A stretch of DNA of 64,000 nucleotides from Alphaproteobacteria bacterium (GTDB taxonomy: Bacteria; Pseudomonadota; Alphaproteobacteria; GCA-2731375): contig JADHTB010000003.1 of the NCBI GenBank assembly GCA_016776605.1, positions 248,001 through 312,000 on the forward strand, read 5' to 3'. The notes below the pieces were generated by a model. That model saw only the letters and a list, made by a program, of their open reading frames with translations, searched no databases and was not told the origin of the DNA. Position numbers and translations under genes: made by a program. This document shows positions 1-9,956 of this stretch, in pieces (position 1 is the stretch's first letter; every line of letters begins with the position of its first letter).

Positions 1-1569
1 CACCAGATAGGCGCGGATGCTCGCTTCCGCCGCCAGGGCCGCGTCCCAATAATCCGATTCCCCTTGTGTCACTTCGCCCGAGACCTCGACGAAAGCCTTG
101 CAGAAGGCGAGGAACACCTGCTCATTTTCGTTTGCCGATTTCCATGCCGTGCCGCCAAGCCGGTTCCAAACGGTCAGATCCATCTCTTCATAAATCTTCG
201 GCACCCGCGCAAAGAACAATCGGTGCAGCCCGTTTTCACTTAGCGAGCTATCAAGCTTCTGTTCCTTATGGATATCGACAGCGGCGTAGGTGCCGCAGAC
301 AGGACAGGTGTCATCTTCATAGGCGTTTTTCTTATAAATGTGCGAACAGCGTGTTCTATTCGGCAATTCATTTTTGCAGAGCAGATAGATATCGCTGCCG
401 TCCTCGCCATCCTGCTGTTCGCCGATCCAATTGAACCGGTTCATGAACTTCATATATGAACGTGGATGGCTCCAAAGACTCCATTCCAGCTTTTCCACCG
501 GACCGAATGTGCTCCAATTGGAACTGACATCGATGACGATGCATTTCTCCTTGCCCGGTGCCGAGCGCAGACCACGGCCCACCGACTGGCCCCACAGCAC
601 CTTCGACAAGGTCGGGCGAAGATGGACGATGATGTTACAGTGCGGATTGTCCCAACCCTCGGCAAGTACGCCCACCGACACCATCGCCTCGATTTCGCCA
701 CTCTCGTGACGCGCCAGAAGTTTCATCCGCTCCTTGATCGGCGTCGCGGCGGTGACAATGGCGGCTTCGATGCCGAACTGTTGGATGCTTTGCAAGGTTG
801 CTTCCGCGACGCTGATATCGGCGCAGAACCAGGCCGAAACAGGTTTCGCCGCAAGCTTCAGGCGCTCTTCGTTATAGCTCCACATCGCATAGTCGATCAT
901 CGATGATTTAATGATCGCGGGGGCCAGTTTCGCGACCGGAAAGTCGCCCGAACTGATGTCGATGCTGTTCAGATTAAGGTCGTGCACGAAATGCGGCCGG
1001 TAGACCGGCTGCACCAAAGTGCCTTCTTTGATTAAGTCTTCGATATTTGCGCAGTCAATTATGGCGTCGAAGGCAAGATTGAGTTGATCACGTTGATCGC
1101 CGGTACGACGCTCTGGCGAGGCCGTCAGCCCTATGAATTGCGCCTCCGCCTTACCGTGCTCGTTGAAATCGTCGATGATCCGTTTATAGCCTCTGCCATT
1201 CGGTGATACCCGGTGCGCCTCGTCGACAATGATGAGATCAGCCTTGGGCACGGCATCCGCCAACACTTCCTTTGCCCGCATATTTGTCGAGAGCAGAATA
1301 TCGTAACCCTCGAAAGCAGGCCCGGTGTCGGAAACCGCCAACTTGCGGACAGTGTGCTTCTTGCCCAGCGCCTTTTCGAGCTGTTCCAGCAGCACGAGCC
1401 GGTGGCACAGCACGATAATTTTCTTATCCTTGTAGAACCGCTCGACGATCTCGCTCGCGAGCACGGTCTTACCGGCGCCGGTGGGCGCTTTTAAGATAAA
1501 CCGGCGATGTTGGTTTATGATCGACGGGAAGTCGTCGATGAGATTTTGTTGCCAATTTCTGAGATGCAT
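1..1569 (-). CDS. DEAD/DEAH-box superfamily II helicase, 3' end beyond window
   Basis: The frame is open from an ATG at 1569 to base 1, giving 523 residues with no stop, so the C-terminus lies outside the window. The N-terminus has a Walker A motif (APTGAGKT, about residues 26-33) and a DEAH box in LIIVDEAHR (about residue 115), followed by the SF2 motif III-like LTASPERR. The C-terminal half carries motif V/VI-like segments (GVLAEGWDNP and SVGRGLR). Beyond the helicase core, about residues 408-423, there is a Cys-x13-CPVCG segment that may bind zinc. The family (COG1061-like) includes repair helicases and the helicase subunits of restriction or defence systems; the sequence does not decide between them. 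The gene is flanked upstream by AT-rich spacer. Nuclease and methyltransferase partners are not visible because the neighbouring side is cut off. Confidence 0.85.
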   Translation of the reverse strand, partial: MHLRNWQQNLIDDFPSIINQHRRFILKAPTGAGKTVLASEIVERFYKDKKIIVLCHRLVLLEQLEKALGKKHTVRKLAVSDTGPAFEGYDILLSTNMRAKEVLADAVPKADLIIVDEAHRVSPNGRGYKRIIDDFNEHGKAEAQFIGLTASPERRTGDQRDQLNLAFDAIIDCANIEDLIKEGTLVQPVYRPHFVHDLNLNSIDISSGDFPVAKLAPAIIKSSMIDYAMWSYNEERLKLAAKPVSAWFCADISVAEATLQSIQQFGIEAAIVTAATPIKERMKLLARHESGEIEAMVSVGVLAEGWDNPHCNIIVHLRPTLSKVLWGQSVGRGLRSAPGKEKCIVIDVSSNWSTFGPVEKLEWSLWSHPRSYMKFMNRFNWIGEQQDGEDGSDIYLLCKNELPNRTRCSHIYKKNAYEDDTCPVCGTYAAVDIHKEQKLDSSLSENGLHRLFFARVPKIYEEMDLTVWNRLGGTAWKSANENEQVFLAFCKAFVEVSGEVTQGESDYWDAALAAEASIRAYLV

Positions 1570-1933
1570 CGGGCGCTTATATCAAAGAATGTATGAGCAA
1601 TACACTAACACCGCACATCCTCGGTCAATTGCCTGTTTTCGCGCCGAGGCTGTCCAAATCCAAGCCAGAAAAATTGTCCACTAAAATTCATCCAAACGCG
1701 ACCTAACATTTTGATCCAATTGCTATATTTAAAAACTTCAGGGCACATCTAAACCAGGTGCATGCTGATTTCGGCGGAAATTTGGCCAGCTCGCCAGCGC
1801 GCCGATTTTTGCAGGCTTGCCGTGAATCCCGGCCCAAACACGGTCGATAGCCGCAGCCTGGCGCGGCAAACCGTATTCAATTCCTCTGATCCAGGTGTCG
1901 TGTTAATCTGATTTCAGCGGATTAAAGCTGAGA
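1570..1933. other. Intergenic region between divergent helicase and DHA2 exporter genes
   Basis: This 364-bp spacer is more AT-rich than its neighbours and must hold both divergent promoters. A short perfect inverted repeat, TGTAT-GAGCA-ATACA, lies at 1590-1604, about 20 bp upstream of the helicase ATG, and could be an operator. No ORF with credible coding character is seen, and I see no clear -35/-10 pair. Confidence 0.4.
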
Positions 1934-3529
1934 GTGGGCGTTGATGGATCTGCCCATGAATTGAAAGTAAGGGTCGGATTGGCGACGGAGAACATCGAAA
2001 CGCTGTTCGCGCGCTATGGTCCCGCGTATCGTTGGATTGTCACCCTGACGGGGATGACCGCCGCCATGACGATGATTTTGTCGTCGACCATGGTGAATGT
2101 GGCCGTGCCCACCATCATGGGGACCTTTGGCGTTGGGCAGAGTGAAGCGCAGTGGATGTCGACGGCCTTCCTGGCCGCGATGACGGCAAGCCAGCTGCTT
2201 GGCGCCTGGGTCATTTCGGTGCTCGGGCCGCGCGGCGGATACCTCGGCGCGGTGGCGCTGTTTTTCGTCGGATCCCTGATTGGCGCCTGGGCGCCAAATA
2301 TCGATATCCTGATCCTCGCGCGGACGCTGCAGGGCCTGGCCGCCGGTGTCGTGCAGCCGATCGTCATGGTGACTATTTTCCGCGCCTTTCCAACCCAACA
2401 ACGCGGCCTGGCGCTCAGCATCTATGGCATGGGCATCATGTTGGCGCCGATCATGGGACCGGTGGTGGGAGGGATCACGATCGACGCCACGAGTTGGCGA
2501 TATTTGTTTTTCATTCCCTTGCCGATCGCCGGTTTTTCCGTCCTGCTCGGTACCATGTTTATGCCGACGCGCGACAAGGACACCGCTCCCCTGCCATTCA
2601 ATTGGCTGGGATACGGGTTGGTCGTCCTCGCCATCATCTGCGCCATGACCGCAATCGCCAACGGCCAGCGCGACGGTTGGGCGTCAGACAAGATCGTGCT
2701 GTTGGGATCGGCCGCTATCGGCTTTTCCGTCGCCTTTGTCATTTCGCAGCTGCGCGCCACGGCGCCGATTCTTGATTTCGCGGTCTTCCGCTACCGCCAA
2801 TTCGCGGCGGCGGCGGCGCTCGGCTTCGTCTTCGGCGCCGGTAATTTCGCCTCTGTCTATATCATCCCGGTGTTCGTTCAGACGGTGCAGAACTTTACCC
2901 CGACAGACGCCGGCTTGGTGTCGGCGCCGGCCGGCATCATCGTGATGTTGTTCTTTCCGATCGCCGGCCGCATGGTCGATGCTTTTCCGCCACATTACCT
3001 GGCGATGGTCGGCCTCCTGCTCTTCGCGCTCGGTGCGGCTCTCTTGCATCTGACCGACGTTAACACCGCCTTCTATACTTTGGTCTTCTACGTGATCATC
3101 GGACGCGTCGGTCAAAGCATCATGTTGCCGGCGATCAACGTCTCGGCGCTCAGCGCGCTGCCGCCGGACAAGCTCAATAACGGATCGGGCACGATCAATT
3201 TCGTCCGCCTGATGGGCGGGGCGTTTGGCGTGAACCTTCTGGTGGTCTTCATCGAACAGCGGACCGAGTTCTATTCGTCCGTCCTGACCGCGACACAAAC
3301 ACCGGATAACGCCGCCAGCCGGGAAATCATGGGCCGCATTTCCGATCTCCTCTCGCAAGGTGGCCTGCCGGACGTGCTGCTGCGGCCGGGCTCGCTTCAC
3401 TTTCTTGGCCGGGTGATCGAGGCGCAGGCCGATACGATGGGATTCAAGGACGGTTTCATGATAATCGCAGTGGTGTTCGTCTGTGCCCTGCTGCCGGCGC
3501 TGATGCTTGGGAAATCACGCAAGAAATAG
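1934..3529 (+). CDS. DHA2-family (EmrB/QacA-type) MFS drug exporter
   Basis: About 530 residues, hydrophobic throughout, of the size expected for 14-helix proton-coupled MFS exporters. The first helix contains the typical STMVNVAVPTI sequence of the DHA2 family (compare LDxTIVNVALP in EmrB). Motif C-like glycine/proline patterns (IMLAPIMGPVVGG, about residues 168-180) mark it as an antiporter. The start is uncertain: a GTG at 1934 opens the frame, but a TTG at 1979 sits behind AAGG and would give a more typical short N-terminus. It stands alone, with no EmrA-like membrane fusion protein and no adjacent regulator, so its substrate cannot be inferred. It converges on the leftward gene that ends at 3561. 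Confidence 0.85.
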   Translation: MGVDGSAHELKVRVGLATENIETLFARYGPAYRWIVTLTGMTAAMTMILSSTMVNVAVPTIMGTFGVGQSEAQWMSTAFLAAMTASQLLGAWVISVLGPRGGYLGAVALFFVGSLIGAWAPNIDILILARTLQGLAAGVVQPIVMVTIFRAFPTQQRGLALSIYGMGIMLAPIMGPVVGGITIDATSWRYLFFIPLPIAGFSVLLGTMFMPTRDKDTAPLPFNWLGYGLVVLAIICAMTAIANGQRDGWASDKIVLLGSAAIGFSVAFVISQLRATAPILDFAVFRYRQFAAAAALGFVFGAGNFASVYIIPVFVQTVQNFTPTDAGLVSAPAGIIVMLFFPIAGRMVDAFPPHYLAMVGLLLFALGAALLHLTDVNTAFYTLVFYVIIGRVGQSIMLPAINVSALSALPPDKLNNGSGTINFVRLMGGAFGVNLLVVFIEQRTEFYSSVLTATQTPDNAASREIMGRISDLLSQGGLPDVLLRPGSLHFLGRVIEAQADTMGFKDGFMIIAVVFVCALLPALMLGKSRKK

Positions 3530-3560
3530 TGGCGGCAATCTCCACCAATGGCGAAGAAAA

Positions 3561-5783
3561 TCAATCCGCCGACTGGTCCCCTTGCCAACGGAGCCAGATG
3601 CGCGTGATGGTGATCAAATTACCATAGTCATCGGTCCAGACCCGCCGGCCGGGCCGAGCCACAAGCGGCTGCCACGGGCTATCATCCGGAGCGGACGCCA
3701 GAATAGGCGCCAGATCCGCTGTTGTCCGCGCCATGGCGACCCAGGACGAGCCGTAGTGCTGTTTGTCCCGGCCCCTGGGATGGTTGCGCTGAACATAAGC
3801 CTGCACCCCTGCATCGGCGGCCAAATCGGCCAAAACCGGACGCAGGTTGATGTGCTGGTTCGAGATGTGAAACATCAGCAAGCCCCCATTCGCCAGACGT
3901 GACAGGTAGACCGCCATGGCCTCGCGGGTGACCAGATGCAGCGGGATGGCATCGGAGGAAAAAGCATCCAGGATTAGCAAATCGAATTCAAGCGCCGCTA
4001 CATCCGCCTTAACCTCCGCCGCGAGAGACAGGCGACCATCGCCTATCACGATGCGGGCCTTGGGCGCACAATCGGATAGATAATGGAAATAGCCCTGATC
4101 CCGGGCCAGGGAAACCACCAGGGGGTCGATCTCGTAAAACGTCCAATGCCGGCCAGGCCTCTCGTAGCAGGCTGCGGTGCCGATCCCCAAGCCAACCCCG
4201 GCAACCCGATCGAGGCGGGCATCCATGGCCTGAAAAACCTGCCCCAGAGGACCCTTTGGGTGGTAATAGGCAAGCGGCATGCGCCGGCGCGCCGGGTCGG
4301 CATACTGCACGCCGTGCTTGGTCGTACCGTGCTTGAAGACCAATACTTTGTCATCGCCGCTGCCCTGGGCGAGGACCCGATTGACGCCGAAGAAACCGCG
4401 CTCGACGGCAATCTCTTCCGCACGGTCATCATAGGCCCCCCTTAGCAGGATCGCTGCGATCGCCAGCCCGAATAACAAAGGACGGCCACGGCAGCCATAG
4501 GCCAGCAAAGCCAACGGTATCAGATACAGCAACAACCAAGGCAGGGTGAAATTGTCCTGATCATAGCCAATGATGCGGGGCACAAACAACAATGTCACCA
4601 GGATCGCGAGAGGCAGTGCCTTGAGCACCGTCATGGGCCCCTGATCCAGACGTGGCCGCAAGAAGCAGGCCGCGACCAGGGCAAGGGGATATTCCATGAC
4701 GGTATCAAAAATATTCGGCGCCACCAGCGCCGTAAAGGCGCCACCCAGCACACCACCCAGAGACATCCACAGATAAAATTCAGTCAGCCGGCTGGGCGCC
4801 GGACGCCACTTGGCTAATTCGCCGTGGCAAACCAGAGCCACGAAGAAAAACACCGTCAGATGCAGGGGCAGAATCAGGCGCAAGTAACGAATTTGCCAGT
4901 AAAACAACAGGGCCAGGATCAGCACGGCGGGCACCTGTATGAACAACGCCATGGGATGCGGGATCGCCGGCCGGCGGGCAAAGACGATGACATAAGTGCC
5001 CAGATAGAGAATTAGGGGGACCACCCATAGCAGGGGCGCCGCGGCGATATCGGTGCTGATGTGCTGGGTCACCCCCAGCAACAAAGACGACGGCACAAAG
5101 GCCAGGGCCAGCCAATGTAGACGCCGGGTCCAGTCAACCTGGTCCGACAAGCCAGCCTCGTCCCGCGCCCTTTGGTCAGCGCCATGCGTTTGATAATACC
5201 GCATCAGGATCCAACCGCAGGCGCCGATCAGAAGCGCCAGCAGGGTAAAGCCAATAGCCCAGGCAAGACTTTGCTGCCGCAGGGTCAGAATCGGCTCCAG
5301 CAGTACGGGATAAGCCAACAGGGCCAGGATCGAGCCGAAATTGCTGACGGCATACAGGATGTATGGATTGGCGGCATCCCGGTGTCCGGTATAGGCGAAC
5401 CAGCTTTGCAGCATAGGCGCCGTTGCCGCCACCACGAAAAAGGGCAGACCCACGGACAAGGTCAACAGCACCAGCAGCCAGAAAACCGGATGGCCGTCCC
5501 GGGGCGGTTGCAGCCCGCCGGCAACCGCAATCGGTAGCGCGGTGAAGGCCAGAATCAGCAGAACCAGATGCACCATCGCCTGCGGTTTGGGCCGCAAATA
5601 TCGGTGACCCAAATGAGCGTACAGATAGCCAGCCAGCAGGGCCGCCTGGAAAAACACCATGGCAACACTCCACACCGCCGTCGATCCGCCCAGCAGGGGC
5701 AGCACCATCTTGGAGAACATGGGCTGCACCCAAAACAACAAAAAGGCGCCCACGCCCAAGGTCACGGCATATAGTGCCAACAT
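3561..5783 (-). CDS. Integral membrane protein with C-terminal spermidine-synthase-like domain
   Basis: 740 residues. The first roughly 470 form many hydrophobic helices beginning FLLFWVQPMFSKMVLPLLGG, a pattern seen in the MFS-like membrane half of fused spermidine-synthase proteins. The remainder is a Rossmann-fold aminopropyltransferase-like domain with a glycine-rich GLGIGTAACY loop, the acidic YEIDP, a GDGR segment and LILDAFSSDAIP, where polyamine synthases place their catalytic acid. Whether it makes polyamines is unknown; most such fusions have no proven reaction. It is the last gene of a leftward run (MFS, ligase, methyltransferase, this gene). The window also holds speD (12346) but no stand-alone speE, which makes a polyamine role worth considering without proving it. 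Confidence 0.8.
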   Translation of the reverse strand: MLALYAVTLGVGAFLLFWVQPMFSKMVLPLLGGSTAVWSVAMVFFQAALLAGYLYAHLGHRYLRPKPQAMVHLVLLILAFTALPIAVAGGLQPPRDGHPVFWLLVLLTLSVGLPFFVVAATAPMLQSWFAYTGHRDAANPYILYAVSNFGSILALLAYPVLLEPILTLRQQSLAWAIGFTLLALLIGACGWILMRYYQTHGADQRARDEAGLSDQVDWTRRLHWLALAFVPSSLLLGVTQHISTDIAAAPLLWVVPLILYLGTYVIVFARRPAIPHPMALFIQVPAVLILALLFYWQIRYLRLILPLHLTVFFFVALVCHGELAKWRPAPSRLTEFYLWMSLGGVLGGAFTALVAPNIFDTVMEYPLALVAACFLRPRLDQGPMTVLKALPLAILVTLLFVPRIIGYDQDNFTLPWLLLYLIPLALLAYGCRGRPLLFGLAIAAILLRGAYDDRAEEIAVERGFFGVNRVLAQGSGDDKVLVFKHGTTKHGVQYADPARRRMPLAYYHPKGPLGQVFQAMDARLDRVAGVGLGIGTAACYERPGRHWTFYEIDPLVVSLARDQGYFHYLSDCAPKARIVIGDGRLSLAAEVKADVAALEFDLLILDAFSSDAIPLHLVTREAMAVYLSRLANGGLLMFHISNQHINLRPVLADLAADAGVQAYVQRNHPRGRDKQHYGSSWVAMARTTADLAPILASAPDDSPWQPLVARPGRRVWTDDYGNLITITRIWLRWQGDQSAD

Positions 5784-5874
5784 ATGAAATTACCTGATGT
5801 TTTCCCCTCTACCGGCCCCGATCAAAGCCGGCATTTCCAAGGTATGGCTTTTAGCCCGCGGCATGGGCGGCCAT

Positions 5875-6717
5875 CTATGCCGTGCCAATGCCGATCCGGG
5901 CGTGGACCTGCAATTGCGCACGGTCTCCATCGCGCAGATCTTCGTAGGCTTGGCGCATGGCGTCGTCCAGACGTTGGCGCTCGCCATCATCCATGGCCCC
6001 GAGACGGTCGCCCAGACGCAGCGCCAATTGCGGCCGCCAGAAATTGCTGTCCGGATCTACCCGTGGACTGAAACGCAGGCTCTGCTCCTCCCAGGCGCTG
6101 AAGCCGCCGGCCTGCAAGACCTGGTTCAAGGCGCCATCCTCACCCAGGCGGGTCGGCGTAAAGGCGCCCTCGTGTGGGTCGATGCCCGCAACCTCGGCCA
6201 GCACCCGGTCGACGATGATGAATTGACTATTGTCCGCCTTGGGACCCCAGACCAGAAATGCGGCGCGGCCGCCGGTTCGCAGAACCCGCCTGGCCTGGGC
6301 CGCTGCCGTTTCCGGCGACGGGGTGTACATCAGCCCAAGGCGGCAGGTCACGGCATCGAAGCTGTCGTCGGCAAAGGGCAAGTCTTCCATGGGCGTGACC
6401 TGAAAGCGCATGTTGGTCAGGCCCTGTTCCCTGGCCCGGCGCTCTGCCCCCGCCAGCATATTGGCCACCAGATCGGTCGCGGTGACGCGGCCATCCGGGC
6501 CGACCAACTTGGCCATGGATAGGGCCGGCTCACCCACGCCAGAGGCTATGTCCAAAACCTGATGGCCCGGCGCAACGCCCGCCGCCGCGATCAACGGTTC
6601 GTTCAGGCCCTTGGCCAACCTGGCCATGTGATCGGCCTGTTGATTCCACTCGCCGGCCCGCAGAGACCAGTTATCGCGGGTCTCCCGTTGCTGTCTGGCA
6701 GCTTCGTTGTCATTCAT
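5875..6717 (-). CDS. Class I SAM-dependent methyltransferase
   Basis: 280 residues. Motif I is VLDIASGVGEPAL (about residues 54-66), followed by a VTATDL acidic strand (motif II) and FDAVTCRLGLMY (motif IV region), as in UbiE/Methyltransf_11 proteins. There is no signal peptide or membrane segment, so it is probably cytoplasmic. It follows the acyl-CoA ligase by only 14 bp, which suggests cotranscription and a small-molecule substrate. The C-terminal third has no motif I can assign. The substrate is unknown. Confidence 0.85.
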   Translation of the reverse strand: MNDNEAARQQRETRDNWSLRAGEWNQQADHMARLAKGLNEPLIAAAGVAPGHQVLDIASGVGEPALSMAKLVGPDGRVTATDLVANMLAGAERRAREQGLTNMRFQVTPMEDLPFADDSFDAVTCRLGLMYTPSPETAAAQARRVLRTGGRAAFLVWGPKADNSQFIIVDRVLAEVAGIDPHEGAFTPTRLGEDGALNQVLQAGGFSAWEEQSLRFSPRVDPDSNFWRPQLALRLGDRLGAMDDGERQRLDDAMRQAYEDLRDGDRAQLQVHARIGIGTA

Positions 6718-6731
6718 GCTTTGCGTCCTGG

Positions 6732-8375
6732 CTAGCGGCTAAACGCTTTCGCCATCTCCCGCAGCTTGAATTTCTGGATCTTGCCGCTGGGGGTGCGCGG
6801 CATCTCGTCGACCACTTCCAGATGCTCGGGCCAGTATTGCTTCGCCGTGCCAAGTTCATCGAGATAGCGGATTAACGCCGCCAGATCCAAGTTGCCGCCC
6901 GGTTGCAGGGTGACAAATGCACAGCCCCGCTCGCCCAGCCGATCATCGGGAATCCCGACCACGGCGACCTCGGCCACCAAGGGATGGCGATAGATCACGT
7001 CCTCGACCTCCACCACCGGCACGTTTTCACCGCCCCGTATGATGATATCCTTGGCCCGGCCGGTAATGCGGATATAGCCATCGGGATGGATAAAGGCCTG
7101 ATCGCCGGTATCAAACCAGTCATCGGCATCCCTGCCGTGCAATTCCGGCTTTTTCAGATAACCCACGAACATGGGTTGGCCGCGGACCTTTAACACCCCT
7201 TCCTCGCCCTGGGGCGCCGGGCTGCCGTCGAGCCGGTGGACCGTGACTTCCGTATGCGGCAGGGGATAGCCGTCGGAAGTCCAGGCCTTTTCAGCCGGGT
7301 CATCAAGGCGGCAGATGGTGGAACAGGCGCATTCCGTCATGCCCCAACCCGAAAGCACCTTGAAGGAGAAGTTGGCGGCGGCCTTTTGCACCAGGGCCGG
7401 CGGGATTGGCGCCCCGGCGGAGGCGAAGATGCGCAGCTTTGACAGATCAAAATTCTCCACGTTGGGCATTTCAACGATGTCGCTGAGAAACGGCGTCGCG
7501 CCCATGGTGAAGGTGCAGCCGTGCTTTTGTACCAATTCCACGCCCACGGGGGCATCCCAGCGATCCAGCAGCACAACTTCGGCCCCCAGCATTATGGGTT
7601 GCAGAATGGCGTATAGAAAGCCGGTCTGATGGGCCAGGGGCGAGGCCATGAAAACCTTGTCCTCGCCACTCAAGCCAAGCAGCTTTATCCAGGAACTCAA
7701 ATGACCGAGGGTGCTGTTGGCGGTATGCATCACGCCTTTGGGCTGCCCGGTGGTGCCGGAGGTATAGATCACCTCGTTCACCGTATTGGGCCCCGGCCGC
7801 AGCGCCGCCAGCACCGCGTCCGCATCGGCACGCTCTTCCCGCGGCTCGCTCAAAAGAGCCGTGGCGAAATCATCCGCGCCTTCGCCATCAATGTAAAAGG
7901 CATGCGCCAGGTTCGGCAGATCACCACGGATCGCCTCGATCATCGGTTTATAGGCGAAGCCGCGAAAGCTGTGGGGTGCGATCACCACCTTGCTCTCGGC
8001 AAAACCCAACATGTAGCTCAACTCCCGCCCGCGAAAAATTGGCATCAATGGGTTGGTGATGGCGCCGATGCGGGCGCAAGCCAGGTGCATGGCATTAAAC
8101 TGCCACCAGTTCGGCAGTTGCAGCGAGACCACATCGCCCGGCGCTACGCCCAGATCGATCAGGGCCAGGGCGAGACGCCGTGACAGCCGGTCCAACTCGC
8201 CGTAGCTGAGTGCGGTTTTCTGCCCCGTCTCTCCATTATATGAAGTGATCGCCGGGCGGTCTGCCCCGCCGGCCAGGGCGGCATCCAGGTAATCGAATAT
8301 CGTTCGATCAATCCAGACACCAGCCTTCACAAAAGCATCGATGCGATCCTGCGGCAAGTTTAGGCCAAGATCCAT
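6732..8375 (-). CDS. AMP-forming acyl-CoA synthetase (cyclohexanecarboxylate-CoA ligase-like)
   Basis: 547 residues, typical length for ANL-superfamily ligases. The AMP-binding P-loop YTSGTTGQPKGV (about residues 206-217), the adenine-binding GWGMTE, the YIRITGRAKD hinge and the C-terminal catalytic lysine in PRTPSGKIQK are all visible. It activates a carboxylic acid to the acyl-adenylate and then the CoA thioester. The overall look resembles AliA/BadA-neighbour alicyclic-acid ligases rather than classic FadD, but substrate assignment is inference. The ATG at 8375 has a strong GGAGGA Shine-Dalgarno sequence. It lies between an MFS gene and the methyltransferase in one leftward run. Confidence 0.88.
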   Translation of the reverse strand: MDLGLNLPQDRIDAFVKAGVWIDRTIFDYLDAALAGGADRPAITSYNGETGQKTALSYGELDRLSRRLALALIDLGVAPGDVVSLQLPNWWQFNAMHLACARIGAITNPLMPIFRGRELSYMLGFAESKVVIAPHSFRGFAYKPMIEAIRGDLPNLAHAFYIDGEGADDFATALLSEPREERADADAVLAALRPGPNTVNEVIYTSGTTGQPKGVMHTANSTLGHLSSWIKLLGLSGEDKVFMASPLAHQTGFLYAILQPIMLGAEVVLLDRWDAPVGVELVQKHGCTFTMGATPFLSDIVEMPNVENFDLSKLRIFASAGAPIPPALVQKAAANFSFKVLSGWGMTECACSTICRLDDPAEKAWTSDGYPLPHTEVTVHRLDGSPAPQGEEGVLKVRGQPMFVGYLKKPELHGRDADDWFDTGDQAFIHPDGYIRITGRAKDIIIRGGENVPVVEVEDVIYRHPLVAEVAVVGIPDDRLGERGCAFVTLQPGGNLDLAALIRYLDELGTAKQYWPEHLEVVDEMPRTPSGKIQKFKLREMAKAFSR

Positions 8376-8427
8376 TCTGTCCTCCCAGACTACGTCGTTA
8401 TAATTATATCGTCCGCATATTACGGTC

Positions 8428-9633
8428 TCAGCGGATTTCAGGCCAGAACAACCATGCCAGGATAAAAGCGCATAGCCCCTCCAGGCCCATGATCGTCACC
8501 GCCTGTGTGGCGCCCAGCCAGTTCGCCATCAGGCCCAGATGGGCAAATCCCAAGGGGCCAAGGCCGATACAAACCGACAGTACCCCCATCAGACGGCTGC
8601 GGATTTCCGGTGGCGCCACCAACAGCATCAGGGTGGCTTGCATGGAGGAAAAACAGCCCGCCCCGATGCCGGCCAGCAGCAACATCAGGCCCGAAAGCAG
8701 GGGATGCGGTGAAATGGCAAACAGCATCAGGCAGATTGCGGCAATTGCCGCGCCGTACAAATAGATCCGGCCATAGTCGGACGGGCGGCCCAGGAAGGCG
8801 ACCGCGATGGCGCCGATAAAAGCGCCGGCGCCTTCCGTGCTCATCAACAGGCCCACATCGAAGGGTCCCAGGCCCAGGTCTTCCCGGCCAATCACCGCAA
8901 TCATCGAGGTGTAGGGAAAGACCCAAATGTTGAAGATCAAGGTCACGATCATGATGCCCAAAACGTTCCGGTCCTTGACGGCATAGGACAACCCCTCCGT
9001 CAGGGTGCGCCACAGGCCAAGCGTCGGCGGAATCCGGCCTCCATCCTGCCGGGGCAGGGACAACATCATCAAGATGGCCACGGCATACAGGCCGGCACCC
9101 AGCAACAGCGCGCCCGGCAGGCCGGTGAAGGCGACCAGTAACCCTCCCGTGGCCGGGCCTATGGCGCGGGTCAAACTGTTGGTCGAGGCATCCAGGGCCA
9201 TGGCCGGCGCGGTGCGTTCCGTACCCGCGATGGCGCCCAACAGGGTGCGTCGGGCCGGCATATCAGTGGACCAATTGAAGCCGTTGACCAGGGAAGCAAG
9301 CAGCAGATGCCATATCTCCAAGCGTCCGGAATGGGCCAGCCAGGCCAAAAGCAAAGCCACGAAAAACAACAGGATCAGGCCGACCAGAACGATTTTCTGG
9401 CGATCGATCCGATCGGCCATGGCGCCCACGACGGCACCAAAAAAGGCCAGGGGTAGCATCCGCACCAGGGACACAAGGGCAACCAGAAACGGTGAATGGG
9501 AAATTTCGAAAACATAGACCGCAAAGGCCAGCGTATCGATCCAGCGCACCACGCCACCCAAAGCACCAACCAGCCACACCTTGCGGAAGGCTGGAACCGC
9601 CAACAGGGCGCCCAGGCCCGGATTTTGTGCCAT
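8428..9633 (-). CDS. MFS transporter (MFS_3/enterobactin-exporter-like)
   Basis: 401 residues with about 12 hydrophobic segments. The loop after helix 2 reads GAMADRIDRQKIV, the MFS motif A. It is a clear paralog of the MFS protein at 27505-28779: both share RKVWL/RRIWL at the N-terminus, the ADRxDR loop, a PxRRTxLGxIAG segment and [24 protein letters not shown] near the C-terminus. It is the first gene of the leftward ligase-methyltransferase run, with a 52-bp gap to the ligase, so it may import or export that pathway's metabolite. Confidence 0.85.
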   Translation of the reverse strand: MAQNPGLGALLAVPAFRKVWLVGALGGVVRWIDTLAFAVYVFEISHSPFLVALVSLVRMLPLAFFGAVVGAMADRIDRQKIVLVGLILLFFVALLLAWLAHSGRLEIWHLLLASLVNGFNWSTDMPARRTLLGAIAGTERTAPAMALDASTNSLTRAIGPATGGLLVAFTGLPGALLLGAGLYAVAILMMLSLPRQDGGRIPPTLGLWRTLTEGLSYAVKDRNVLGIMIVTLIFNIWVFPYTSMIAVIGREDLGLGPFDVGLLMSTEGAGAFIGAIAVAFLGRPSDYGRIYLYGAAIAAICLMLFAISPHPLLSGLMLLLAGIGAGCFSSMQATLMLLVAPPEIRSRLMGVLSVCIGLGPLGFAHLGLMANWLGATQAVTIMGLEGLCAFILAWLFWPEIR

Positions 9634-9779
9634 CAGATGTTCTACCGCCTACCATTCACCGCCAGGGCGATGGTGCCTTGGCGTGAAACGGCTGTCGATA
9701 TGGCTATGGCCATGGTTACTGAGTTTTTCATAGGGCGGCCCCACCCGCTTGCGGTTGACGTGCGGATTGGCGGCAACAC

Positions 9780-9882
9780 TAAAGCGCATTTAATTTAAAT
9801 GCGCTCTGATTTTTCAAAGAAGAGCAATTGTGCCAATCACTTGGGCTGCTTTCGCGACTGCAATAAATTGAAAATTGCTCTA
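9780..9882 (+). repeat. 103-bp TA-flanked structured element, subfamily I
   Basis: Exactly 103 bp, lying between divergent genes. The first hairpin has stem AGCGCATTTA (9783-9792) pairing with TAAATGCGCT (9796-9805). The second arm runs from AGAGCAATTG (9821) to AATTGCTCTA (ending 9882). It aligns column by column with the element at 53598-53700. The left terminal TAG is degenerate here (TAA). It may also affect the promoter of the downstream GST gene, which starts 75 bp away. Confidence 0.8.
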
Positions 9883-9956
9883 TTCTAACGTTGCTTTGAT
9901 AGTGCGGTCCGCTTAATGACCATCGCCCGAACGGCAAAACATCAGGACAGATAAAC

